NCBI GenBank assembly: GCA_963711315.1
Contig: CAVQDQ010000004.1
Location: forward strand, 649,445 to 713,444
Source of the DNA: PALSA-612 sp963711315
Lineage (GTDB): Bacteria; Actinomycetota; Thermoleophilia; Gaiellales; Gaiellaceae
Direction of reading: 5' to 3'
DNA: 64,000 nt
Made by a program: the position numbers and the translations under genes. Shown here piece by piece: positions 15,837 through 23,691 of the stretch; the stretch's first letter is position 1; the number at the start of each line of letters is the position of its first letter. The notes beneath the pieces are model-generated. The model ran no database searches and was not told the DNA's origin. It saw only the letters and a list, made by a program, of their open reading frames with translations.

Positions 15837-18509
15837 GTGCCGATTAGCTCGATCGTGGAAGCGGCATCCGTACCCGCCAAGCTGCTCGGAGAGCTCTTCG
15901 TCGAAAGGGGCCTGATCACGCACGAGGAGCTGGAAGAGGCGCTTGCGGAGCAGAAGGTGAACGGCAAGCGGCTCGGCGAGGTCCTCGTGAAGTTGGGCTA
16001 TGTCTCAGGACCGGCTCTCGCGACGATGCTGGCCGAGCAGCTGGGCGTCGAGATGGAGAAGCAGACGGGCTACGGCTCCGGCCTCTGGTCCGAGATCAAG
16101 CGCCGCCACCCGCGAGGCGGCCGCAACAGAGACAACGGGACTTCGGAGGCAGCGCCGCATGTCGAGCGCGAGCCACGTCTGGCGCTCATCGACGGCCTGG
16201 CCGCTGAGGTCGGGGTGCTCCAGCCTGCCGACGGTGAGGAGCCCGAGCCCGAAGCGACGAGCGCCGATCCCGAGCTCGAAGAGCTCCGCCAGCAGCTCAC
16301 GCTTGCCGACACCAGACTTGACGAGGAGCGCGCCGCCCACGAAGGAGCGCAGCGCCTGCTCGAGGAGGCGCGAGCCGAAGCGCAACGACTCTCGCGGCAG
16401 GCCGACGAGTGGAGAGAGCGCGCCGCCCAGGCCGACGACGCGGATGCGAAGGCAGAGGCTGCCGCAGCAGAGCGGGCGCGCCTGGAGGAGATCGCAGCCG
16501 AACTTCGCACTGACCTTGAAGGGCGAGACGCCGAGCTGGCGGAGAGCGCAAACGCCAGGCAGTCGCTGGAGGCGCAGCTCGAGGAGCTCCGGGCCGGCTT
16601 TTCGGCACGTGAGGCCGAGTTGGCCGGTAGCGCCGCCTCGACAGCGGAGATGAAAGCCGAGCTCGAAGAGCTCCGCCAGCAGCTCACGCTTGCCGACACC
16701 AGACTTGACGAGGAGCGCGCCGCCCACGAAGGAGCGCAGCGCCTGCTCGAGGAGGCGCGAGCCGAAGCGCAACGACTCTCGCGGCAGGCCGACGAGTGGA
16801 GAGAGCGCGCCGCCCAGGCCGACGACGCGGATGCGAAGGCAGAGGCTGCCGCAGCAGAGCGGGCGCGCCTGGAGGAGATCGCAGCCGAACTTCGCACTGA
16901 CCTTGAAGGGCGAGACGCCGAGCTGGCGGAGAGCGCAAACGCCAGGCAGTCGCTGGAGGCGCAGCTCGAGGAGCTCCGGGCCGGCTTTTCGGCACGTGAG
17001 GCCGAGTTGGCCGGTAGCGCCGCCTCGCAGGCCGCGCTGAAAGCGGCGCTGGCCGCCGCGACGAACGAGCTGGACGCCGTCCGCGCCGAGCTGGCAGCCG
17101 GTGAAGAGTCCCGTGCCAACGACGTGGAGAACACCGCTGCGGTCGAGGCCGAGCTCGAAGAGCTCCGTCAGCAGCTCACGCTTGCCGACACCAGACTTGA
17201 CGAAGAGCGCGCGGCCCGCGACGGGACGCAGCGCATGCTCGAGGAGGCGCGCGCCGAAGCGCAAGGGCTCTCGCGGGAGGCCGACGAGTGGAGAGAGCGC
17301 GCCGCGCAGGCCGCCGACGCGGATGCGAAGGCAGAGGCCGCCGCAGCAGAGCGGGCGCGCCTGGAGGAGATCGCAGCCGACCTCCGCACTGACCTGGAGG
17401 CGAAAGATTCCAACATGAACGTGCTTCGAGGTGCGCTCGCGGCCAGCGAAGAGGCTCGAGCCCACGAAGCCGAGACGCGCAAGGCAGCGGAGGCCGAGCT
17501 GCGCCAGATGCAGGCCGACGCCCGTGTTCTTTCCGAGCGCCAGGCGGACGAGCGCGCGGAGGCCGAGGAGCTGCAGCGACTCGCACCGCACGCCGTAGAG
17601 CTCGAGCGAGAGCGCGACGAGCTCCGCGTCGCAGCCGAATCCCGGGCTGCCGAGCTCGCGGCCAGCGAAGAGGCCCGCTCGCGCGAGGCCGACGCCCGCG
17701 TTGCCGCCGAGGCTGAGCTCTCGAAGCTGCAGGCCGAAGCCATCGCGCTCTCCCAGCGTCTCGAGGAAGCGCAAGGCGCGCAGGTCGTGGCCCGGCGCGA
17801 CGTGGGCGGGTTGGAGTCGCGCTGCGCCGAGCTCGAGTCGGAGCTCGACGGGCTACGCGCCCTCGTCGAGGAGACTCGCACCCGAGCCGGTGCTGCTGAC
17901 GATCTGGCAGAGCAACTCACCGCGGCCAGGGAAGAGTCTGCCGGGCTGGCACGGGCGCTAGGTGAACGCGATGAGGCCCTTGCCCGCGAGTCGGAGCAGC
18001 GCGCTGCCATCGAGTCACAGCTCGCCGATCTGGCTGCTAGCGCGGAGGCCCTCAACAACCGTTACGAAGAAGAGCGCGCCGCACTTGTCGCGACGCGCCA
18101 GGAAGTCGCGCGCGTGGAGGGTGAGCTCGCAGAGCTGCAGCCGCTCACGGACAAGCTCGCGGCGACCGAGAGCGAGCTGGCGTCGTGCGCCAGGCTGCTC
18201 ACCGACGTCTCCGAAGGCCTCGCGGCTACCAAGGCGCGGCTCGGCGAGCGTGACTTCTCCGACGCAGACACGAGCCGACACCTCGTGTTCATGCCGATCG
18301 AGGGCGTCTATGCGCTGGCCGAGCGGCCAGGACCTGCGCCCGAGGCGGGCGCCGACGAGGAGATCGACGGGACGCGCTTCCGTGTCGCCCGGATCGGGGG
18401 CTCGCCGCTCCCGGCCGACAAGCGCCGCTGCGCATTCCTCGAGGTCGTACCGTCGGACTCAGTGCTTGAAATGGCGGCGGCCCGTGAAGACCATCGCCGC
18501 GCCGGCTGA
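15837..18509 (+). CDS. MshEN/GspE-N domain fused to a very long coiled coil
   Basis: An 890-residue protein of unknown role. Residues 15-65 (LLGELFVERGLITHEELEEA, then KRLGEVLVKLGYVS) match the GspE/PilB N-terminal MshEN domain, which in relatives binds c-di-GMP. No secretion ATPase follows. Instead residues about 140-790 are a continuous Glu/Ala/Arg-rich heptad coiled coil with a near-exact duplicated block. A compact C-terminal segment (about 800-875, with VFMPIEGVYALAERPG) ends the protein. There is no signal peptide or membrane helix, so it is probably cytoplasmic. A scaffold for a polar or pilus-type machine that senses c-di-GMP is one possibility (inference). The 3' end overlaps purH by about 50 bases. 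Confidence 0.8.
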   Translation: MPISSIVEAASVPAKLLGELFVERGLITHEELEEALAEQKVNGKRLGEVLVKLGYVSGPALATMLAEQLGVEMEKQTGYGSGLWSEIKRRHPRGGRNRDNGTSEAAPHVEREPRLALIDGLAAEVGVLQPADGEEPEPEATSADPELEELRQQLTLADTRLDEERAAHEGAQRLLEEARAEAQRLSRQADEWRERAAQADDADAKAEAAAAERARLEEIAAELRTDLEGRDAELAESANARQSLEAQLEELRAGFSAREAELAGSAASTAEMKAELEELRQQLTLADTRLDEERAAHEGAQRLLEEARAEAQRLSRQADEWRERAAQADDADAKAEAAAAERARLEEIAAELRTDLEGRDAELAESANARQSLEAQLEELRAGFSAREAELAGSAASQAALKAALAAATNELDAVRAELAAGEESRANDVENTAAVEAELEELRQQLTLADTRLDEERAARDGTQRMLEEARAEAQGLSREADEWRERAAQAADADAKAEAAAAERARLEEIAADLRTDLEAKDSNMNVLRGALAASEEARAHEAETRKAAEAELRQMQADARVLSERQADERAEAEELQRLAPHAVELERERDELRVAAESRAAELAASEEARSREADARVAAEAELSKLQAEAIALSQRLEEAQGAQVVARRDVGGLESRCAELESELDGLRALVEETRTRAGAADDLAEQLTAAREESAGLARALGERDEALARESEQRAAIESQLADLAASAEALNNRYEEERAALVATRQEVARVEGELAELQPLTDKLAATESELASCARLLTDVSEGLAATKARLGERDFSDADTSRHLVFMPIEGVYALAERPGPAPEAGADEEIDGTRFRVARIGGSPLPADKRRCAFLEVVPSDSVLEMAAAREDHRRAG
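16271..17027 (+). repeat. Exact internal tandem duplication in the coiled-coil gene
   Basis: Bases 16271-16640 recur identically at 16658-17027, an offset of 387 bases (129 codons), preserving frame and heptad phase. A third, diverged copy begins near 17150 after a 35-codon insert. The zero divergence of the first two over 370 bases suggests a recent duplication, and it is a site prone to recombination or assembly collapse. Confidence 0.9.
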
Positions 18510-19997
18510 CTTCACCGCCTCGATCACGTCGGCGTCGCGCTTCGAGCCGCCGGGCTGGATGATCGCCCGCACGCATGCCTCGAGCGCAAGCTGAGGGCCG
18601 TCGGCGAACGGGAAGAACGCGTCGGACGCCAGCACTGCTCCTGAGAGCTCGTGGCCCAGCTCCCGCGCCTTGTCGACGGCGATGCGAACCGCGTCGACGC
18701 GGCTCATCTGTCCGGCGCCGACGCCGATCGTCTGCAGCCCACGCGCGAGCACGATCGCGTTCGACGTCACGTGCTTGCACACGCGCCAGGCGAAGAGCAG
18801 CTCACCCCAGTCGTCCTCTGACGGCTCGCCGCAGACGACCTCCATCGTTTCGCGCGGATCGATGTCGGCGTCCCGGTCCTGGATCAGCAACCCACCCATG
18901 ACACGTCGGTAGTCGCGCTCCCCGGGTGAGTGGTGGCGCCGCTCGGTGTCGAGCAGCACGCGCGCCGCCGGCTTGGCGGCCAACGCGGCGCGAGCGGCTT
19001 CGTCATAGCCTGGCGCGAACAGCACCTCGATGAACTGCTCGGCGAGCTGTGCGCCGAGCTCTCCCTCCACGGGCCGGTTACAGACGACCACGCCTCCGTA
19101 GGCGGAGACGGGATCCGCCGCCTGGGCACGGGCGTACGCCTCGCCGATCGTCGTCCCCAGGGCGACGCCGCACGGGTTCGTGTGCTTCACGATCACGCAG
19201 GCCGGGACCGTGAACTCCTCGCTGATCGCTCGCGCAGCAGACAGATCGGCGAGGTTGTTGAAAGACAGCGGGCCTCCTTGTAGCTGCTCGATGCGCGAGA
19301 GCACATGGCGGCGGGCACCCGCTTCCGCATACAGCGCCGCGCGCTGGTGCGGGTTCTCTCCGTACGGCAGGTCGGCAACCTTGTCGAAGGTCGCAGTCAG
19401 CGTGAGGGGGGTGGGCTCGCCGTCGGAGAACCAGGCGGCGATCGCCGCCTCGTACGCCGCCGTGGTCGCGAACGCCGCCGCGGCGAGCTGACGGCGCGTC
19501 TCCAGCGAAAGCTCGCCGTTCGCCCTCAGCTCGGCCAGCACCTCGTCGTACTGGTCAGGCCTGCAGACGGGCGTTACGTGCTCGTAGTTCTTCGCGGCCG
19601 CCCGCAGCATCGCGGGACCGCCGACATCGATCATCTCGACTGCCTCCTGCTCGCTCACACCGCGGCGCCAGGCGATCTGTGCGAAGGGATAAAGATTCAC
19701 GCACACGAGCTGGAACGGACGGATGCCGAGCTCGTCGAGCGCGTGTGTGTCCTCGGCGCTCGAGGCGCGCGCGAGGATCGCCGCGTGTACGTGCGGATGG
19801 AGGGTCTTCACGCGCCCGCCGAGCAGCTCGCCGACACCGGTGAGCTCCTCCACGAGCGTCACGCCGAGCTCGTGCTCCTCGATGAACGCCGCTGTGCCGC
19901 CGCTCGCGACCAGCTCCACGCCGAGCTCGGCGAGGCCGCGCGCGAACGCGTCGAGCCCGGTCTTGTCGTAGACCGAGAGGAGCGCACGCTCGATCAT
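18459..19997 (-). CDS. purH: Bifunctional AICAR formyltransferase / IMP cyclohydrolase PurH
   Basis: A 512-residue bifunctional enzyme for the last two steps of IMP synthesis. The N-terminal cyclohydrolase domain begins IERALLSVYDKTGLDAFARG and includes ELVASGGTAAFIEEH and VKTLHPHVHAAILAR. The C-terminal AICAR transformylase domain holds VIVKHTNPCGVALGTTIGEA, where the K-H pair is catalytic, and ASDAFFPFADGPQLALEACV. The ATG at 19997 overlaps the purN stop. Its final codons overlap the convergent coiled-coil gene. Length and motifs are normal for the family. Confidence 0.96.
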   Translation of the reverse strand: MIERALLSVYDKTGLDAFARGLAELGVELVASGGTAAFIEEHELGVTLVEELTGVGELLGGRVKTLHPHVHAAILARASSAEDTHALDELGIRPFQLVCVNLYPFAQIAWRRGVSEQEAVEMIDVGGPAMLRAAAKNYEHVTPVCRPDQYDEVLAELRANGELSLETRRQLAAAAFATTAAYEAAIAAWFSDGEPTPLTLTATFDKVADLPYGENPHQRAALYAEAGARRHVLSRIEQLQGGPLSFNNLADLSAARAISEEFTVPACVIVKHTNPCGVALGTTIGEAYARAQAADPVSAYGGVVVCNRPVEGELGAQLAEQFIEVLFAPGYDEAARAALAAKPAARVLLDTERRHHSPGERDYRRVMGGLLIQDRDADIDPRETMEVVCGEPSEDDWGELLFAWRVCKHVTSNAIVLARGLQTIGVGAGQMSRVDAVRIAVDKARELGHELSGAVLASDAFFPFADGPQLALEACVRAIIQPGGSKRDADVIEAVKSAGAAMVFTGRRHFKH

Positions 19998-20530
19998 TCT
20001 GCGAGCTCGCTGAGTACCTGCGGATAGAGCCGGTGCTCGACGGCATGCAGGCGCACGCGCAACAGGGTCGGCGTGTCGCCCTTCTCGATCGCCACACGCT
20101 CCTGCGCGATGACCGGGCCCGTGTCGACGCCCTCGTCCACCCAGTGGACGGTAACGCCGGTCTCGGTCGCCTTCGCGGCCAGCGCGTCCTCGATCGGCGT
20201 CGTGCCGGGGAACGCGGGCAACAGGGAGGGGTGGATGTTGACGATGCGCTCGAAGCGGGCGAGGAAGGGCGGCGTGAGCAGGTGCATGTAGCCGGCACAC
20301 GCCACGAGCTTCACGCCGTGCTCCTCGAGCCAGTCGGCCATGGCTGTATCGCGCTCCTCACGCGACTCGAAGTCGGGGAGCTCGAACGAGGCAGCCGGGA
20401 TCAAAGCAGCCTCGGCACGTTCGAGGGCTCGTGCGTCTCGACGGCTGGACGCGACGGCGCGCACTTCGAGGCCTGCTTCGATGATGGCGAGGAGGTTCGT
20501 GCCCTCGCCCGAGACGAGCACGCCGATCAT
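19994..20530 (-). CDS. purN: Phosphoribosylglycinamide formyltransferase PurN
   Basis: A 178-residue folate-dependent GAR transformylase (third step of purine synthesis). The N-terminal VLVSGEGTNLLAIIEA matches the GSGSN phosphate loop with a small variation (SGEGTN). The catalytic triad region is NIHPSLLPAFPGTTPIEDAL (Asn-His) with the aspartate in HWVDEGVDTGPVIAQERV. It is somewhat shorter than the 200-212 residue average but contains the complete core. ATG 20530 overlaps purM by four bases and the stop overlaps purH by four, giving a coupled purM-purN-purH unit. Confidence 0.95.
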   Translation of the reverse strand: MIGVLVSGEGTNLLAIIEAGLEVRAVASSRRDARALERAEAALIPAASFELPDFESREERDTAMADWLEEHGVKLVACAGYMHLLTPPFLARFERIVNIHPSLLPAFPGTTPIEDALAAKATETGVTVHWVDEGVDTGPVIAQERVAIEKGDTPTLLRVRLHAVEHRLYPQVLSELAE

Positions 20531-21417
20531 GCGATACGGCCGACCACGAGCTCGTCGCCGGGCTCCGGGAGCACGGCCAGGAAGCCGATGCCGAGATTGA
20601 ACACGCGCCGCAGCTCGTCCTCGGCCACGTGGCGCGCGAGCCAGTGGAAGACCGGTGGGCGCTCCCAGGCGGCCCAGTCGATCTCGGCGCGGAGCCCCTC
20701 CGGCAGAACGCGTTCGAGGTTGCCGAGGATGCCGCCGCCCGTCACGTGTGCGAAGGCGTGTGTGGTGTCTCGGAGCCGCCGAACGTCGTCGAGGTAGAGC
20801 CGCGTCGCCGCCAGCAGGTCTTCGCCGTCGTAGTCTTCGTCCTCGAGCACGCGCCGGACCAGGGTGAACCCGTTCGCATGGACGCCTGCAGACGGCAGGC
20901 CTACGACGAAGTCTCCGGCCTCGACCTGTGAGCCGTCGATGACGCGGTCGCGCTCGACGACGCCTACGCATGTACCGGCAAGGTCGAGCTCGCCTTCCTT
21001 GTAGATGCCCGGCAGCTCGGCGGTCTCGCCGCCGATCAAGGCGACGCCGGCCGCGCGGCAGACCTCCGCGACGCCCTCCACGAGCTCGACGACCTGCGCG
21101 GGGTCGATCGTGTTGGCGGCGACGTAGTCGAGCAGGACGAGCGGCTCGGCGCCGCAGGTGATGACGTCGTTGATGCAGTGGGCGGCGAGGTCGGCGCCGC
21201 AGTTCCGCAACGCGCCGCGCTGCCGCGCCACGATGAGCTTCGTGCCGACGGAATCGGTCGTCGCCGCCAGCAGCCGCCCGTCGTCGAGATGGTGTAGGCC
21301 CGCAAAGGCGCCGAACCCTTTGGCGCCCGTCGACTCCGCGGCCGCGCGCAGCCGCGAGACGACGTCGGCGCCCTTCTCGATGGAGACGCCGGCGTCGTCG
21401 TACGTCCGCCCGCCCAC
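20527..21417 (-). CDS. purM: Phosphoribosylformylglycinamidine cyclo-ligase PurM
   Basis: A 296-residue AIR synthetase, the ATP-dependent ring closure of FGAM. Conserved features are GRTYDDAGVSIEKGADVVSR, the ATP-binding DSVGTKLIVA, CGAEPLVLLDYVA, and ALIGGETAELPGIYKEGELD, followed by AHVTGGGILGNLERVLP. It is shorter than the 340-residue E. coli enzyme, mainly at the C-terminus, which ends soon after the NLGIGFLAVLPEP strand. It begins the purM-purN-purH cluster, with the divergent ctaG gene starting only 24 bases upstream, so promoters must overlap. Confidence 0.95.
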   Translation of the reverse strand: MGGRTYDDAGVSIEKGADVVSRLRAAAESTGAKGFGAFAGLHHLDDGRLLAATTDSVGTKLIVARQRGALRNCGADLAAHCINDVITCGAEPLVLLDYVAANTIDPAQVVELVEGVAEVCRAAGVALIGGETAELPGIYKEGELDLAGTCVGVVERDRVIDGSQVEAGDFVVGLPSAGVHANGFTLVRRVLEDEDYDGEDLLAATRLYLDDVRRLRDTTHAFAHVTGGGILGNLERVLPEGLRAEIDWAAWERPPVFHWLARHVAEDELRRVFNLGIGFLAVLPEPGDELVVGRIA

Positions 21418-21441
21418 GGCGCGAGTCTATGCTCAAGCGCT

Positions 21442-22308
21442 GTGATCCTCGGACACGGGGGCGCCCACGACGATCTGTCGGTCCTCACGAGCTGGACGTT
21501 CGATCCGCTCGCCGCCGTCGCGATCGCGCTCGCCGCGTTCGTCTACTACCGCCGCGCGCACACGCTTGCCGGCCGCGGGAGCCCAGTCGCCGGCTGGCGG
21601 CGCTGGTCGTTCGGGGTCGGACTAGGCCTCGTCGCGTTCGCGCTCTTCTCGCCGCTCGATGCGTGGGGCGAACAGCAGTTCTTCTTCGTGCACATGGCAC
21701 AGCACGTCCTACTGGGGGAGCTGGCGCCGCTGGCGATCGTCGCCGGGCTGACGGGGCCGTTGCTCCGGCCGTTGCTGGCTTACAAGTGGATTCACCGGCT
21801 GCGGGTGCTCGCCCACCCGATGGTCGCGTGGCCGCTGTGGGCCGTGAACCTCTACCTCTGGCACCTGCCTTATCTCTACGAGGCGGCGCTGGGCAACGAC
21901 GCCATCCATGCGCTCGAGCACTTCTCGTTCTTCACCGCCGGCGCCCTCTTCTGGGCCCCGGTGCTCGAGCCCCTTCCCGCGCCCCGGTGGTTCGGCACGG
22001 GCGCAAAGCTCCTCTATATCGTCGCGGCGCGCTTCACGAGCATGGTGCTCGGCAACGTCCTGGCCTGGTCGGACGACCCGATCTACGACAAGTACGTCCA
22101 CCCGGTCGCACGCTTCGGCATTTCGGCTCGCGCCGACCAGGGCATCGCCGGCTCGCTGATGATGATCGTCGACTCCGTCGTGACGATCGCCGCCATCGCC
22201 TGGCTCTTCCTCAAGCTCGCAAGCGAGAGCGAGCGCCGCCAGCAGCTGATCGAGCAAGGCGTGGAGCCGGAAGCCGCAGCACGCGTCGTCCGCTACGGCC
22301 GAGGCTGA
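21442..22308 (+). CDS. ctaG: CtaG/caa3-type cytochrome c oxidase assembly factor
   Basis: A 288-residue polytopic membrane protein of the caa3_CtaG family, which in Bacillus is needed to assemble the copper site of cytochrome caa3 oxidase. The motif FFFVHMAQHVLLGELAPLAI has two conserved histidines, and WHLPYLYEAALGNDAIHALE and HFSFFTAGALFWAPVLEPL are typical. About seven hydrophobic segments are seen. The start is GTG 21442. The gene is embedded between purine genes on the opposite strand, and no cytochrome oxidase subunits lie in the window. Its role is assigned by family. Confidence 0.88.
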   Translation: MILGHGGAHDDLSVLTSWTFDPLAAVAIALAAFVYYRRAHTLAGRGSPVAGWRRWSFGVGLGLVAFALFSPLDAWGEQQFFFVHMAQHVLLGELAPLAIVAGLTGPLLRPLLAYKWIHRLRVLAHPMVAWPLWAVNLYLWHLPYLYEAALGNDAIHALEHFSFFTAGALFWAPVLEPLPAPRWFGTGAKLLYIVAARFTSMVLGNVLAWSDDPIYDKYVHPVARFGISARADQGIAGSLMMIVDSVVTIAAIAWLFLKLASESERRQQLIEQGVEPEAAARVVRYGRG

Positions 22309-22311
22309 CGA

Positions 22312-23691
22312 CTAGGCCGAAGCCGGCTCGAAGCGAAGCTTCGCGAGGCGCCGGTCTTCGGGGATTCGCGTCGGATAGTCGAGCGTCAGGCAAGCGCGGC
22401 AGAGCGACGACGCCGGCCGGCGTGTCGCCTCGGTGAGACCCTCCAGCGACAGGTGCGCGAGGCTCGTCGCGCCGATGAACTCCCGCACCTTCTCCACCGA
22501 GCGCGCGGCCGCGACGAGCTCGTCCTCGTCTGGCAGGTCGATCCCGTAGAAGCAGGGGCCGACGACCGGGGGAGACGAGATGCGGATGTGTACCTCGGCA
22601 GCGCCTGCGTCGAAGAGCATCGCTACGAGCTGCCGCGTGGTGTTGCCGCGCACGATCGAGTCGTCGACCGCGACCACGCGCTTGCCGGCCACCTCGTCGA
22701 GCGGGTTGAACTTCAGCCGGATGCCCCGCTGGCGGAGCTCCTGGTCGGGCTGGATGAACGTGCGGCCGACGTAACGGTTCTTGATCAGCCCCTCGCTGAA
22801 CGGGATGCCCGACGCTCGCGAGAAGCCGACTGCCGCGGGGGTGCCCGAGTCGGGGATAGGGAGGACGAAGTCTGCGTCGACAGGCGACTCCTCAGCGAGC
22901 CGCTCGCCCATCCGTACACGCGCCGCGTGCGCCTCGACGCCGGCGAGGTGCGAGTCCGGCCTGGAGAAGTAGAAGTACTCGAAGATGCAGAGCGCGCCGT
23001 TGCCGGCCGCGGGCACGGCCTGGATAGAGCGCAGCCCGGTGGCGTCCACCATCACCAGCTCTCCCAGCGCGACTTCCCGTACCAGCTCCGCGCCGAGCAG
23101 GTCGAAGGTGCACGTCTCGGAGGCGACGACCCAGTCTTCCCCCAGCCGGCCGAGGACGAGCGGCCGGAAGCCGTGGGGATCGCGGAAGGCGAGCAGCTTG
23201 CCGTCGGCGATCGCGACCACCGAGTACGCGCCCTCCAGCCTCGCCATCGCCGCAGGCACGGCCTCCTCGAGCGGGCGAGGGTCGCCTGCGATCGCGACGG
23301 CGATCAGCTCCGAGTCGGAGGTCGAGCCGAGCTTCGCGCCCTCGGATTCGAGCTCGCTCCGCAACTCGTTGGCATTGACGAGATTCCCGTTGTGCGCCAG
23401 CGCGACGGTGCGATTGCCCCGGGGGAGCAGCGGCTGTGCGTTCGCCCACGTGCTCGAGCCGGTCGTCGAGTAGCGGGTGTGGCCGATGGCGGCCTCTCCT
23501 CGCAGGCCGCGCAGCTTCTGTTCCGAGAAGTTCGTGATCAGGCCGAGCTCCTGCAACACCGTCAGCCGCCCGTTCTCCGAGACGGCGATGCCGGCCGCCT
23601 CCTGTCCACGGTGCTGGAGCGCGTGCAGTGCGAAGTGCGTAAGTCGAGCGACGTCGCGATCCGGCGCGAAGATGCCGAAGACGCCGCACAT
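22312..23691 (-). CDS. purF: Amidophosphoribosyltransferase PurF
   Basis: A 459-residue glutamine PRPP amidotransferase, first committed step of purine synthesis. The catalytic cysteine follows the initiator methionine (MCGVFGIFAPDRDVA), so no propeptide needs removal. The glutaminase domain has HALQHRGQEAAGIAV and HTRYSTTGSSTWANAQP. The phosphoribosyltransferase PRPP loop is KRVVAVDDSIVRGNTTRQLV. C-terminal cysteines (SLCRACLTLDYPT), with one in SETCTFDLLGAE, correspond to residues that bind an iron-sulfur cluster in the Bacillus-type enzyme. ATG 23691 overlaps the purL stop (TGATG). Confidence 0.96.
   Translation of the reverse strand: MCGVFGIFAPDRDVARLTHFALHALQHRGQEAAGIAVSENGRLTVLQELGLITNFSEQKLRGLRGEAAIGHTRYSTTGSSTWANAQPLLPRGNRTVALAHNGNLVNANELRSELESEGAKLGSTSDSELIAVAIAGDPRPLEEAVPAAMARLEGAYSVVAIADGKLLAFRDPHGFRPLVLGRLGEDWVVASETCTFDLLGAELVREVALGELVMVDATGLRSIQAVPAAGNGALCIFEYFYFSRPDSHLAGVEAHAARVRMGERLAEESPVDADFVLPIPDSGTPAAVGFSRASGIPFSEGLIKNRYVGRTFIQPDQELRQRGIRLKFNPLDEVAGKRVVAVDDSIVRGNTTRQLVAMLFDAGAAEVHIRISSPPVVGPCFYGIDLPDEDELVAAARSVEKVREFIGATSLAHLSLEGLTEATRRPASSLCRACLTLDYPTRIPEDRRLAKLRFEPASA

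Noticed and set aside
16005..17774. Long antisense open frames (589 and 354 codons) over the coiled-coil gene
   Set aside because: They mirror the repetitive high-GC codons of the sense gene, have Leu/Arg/Ser-rich low-complexity translations and no family similarity.
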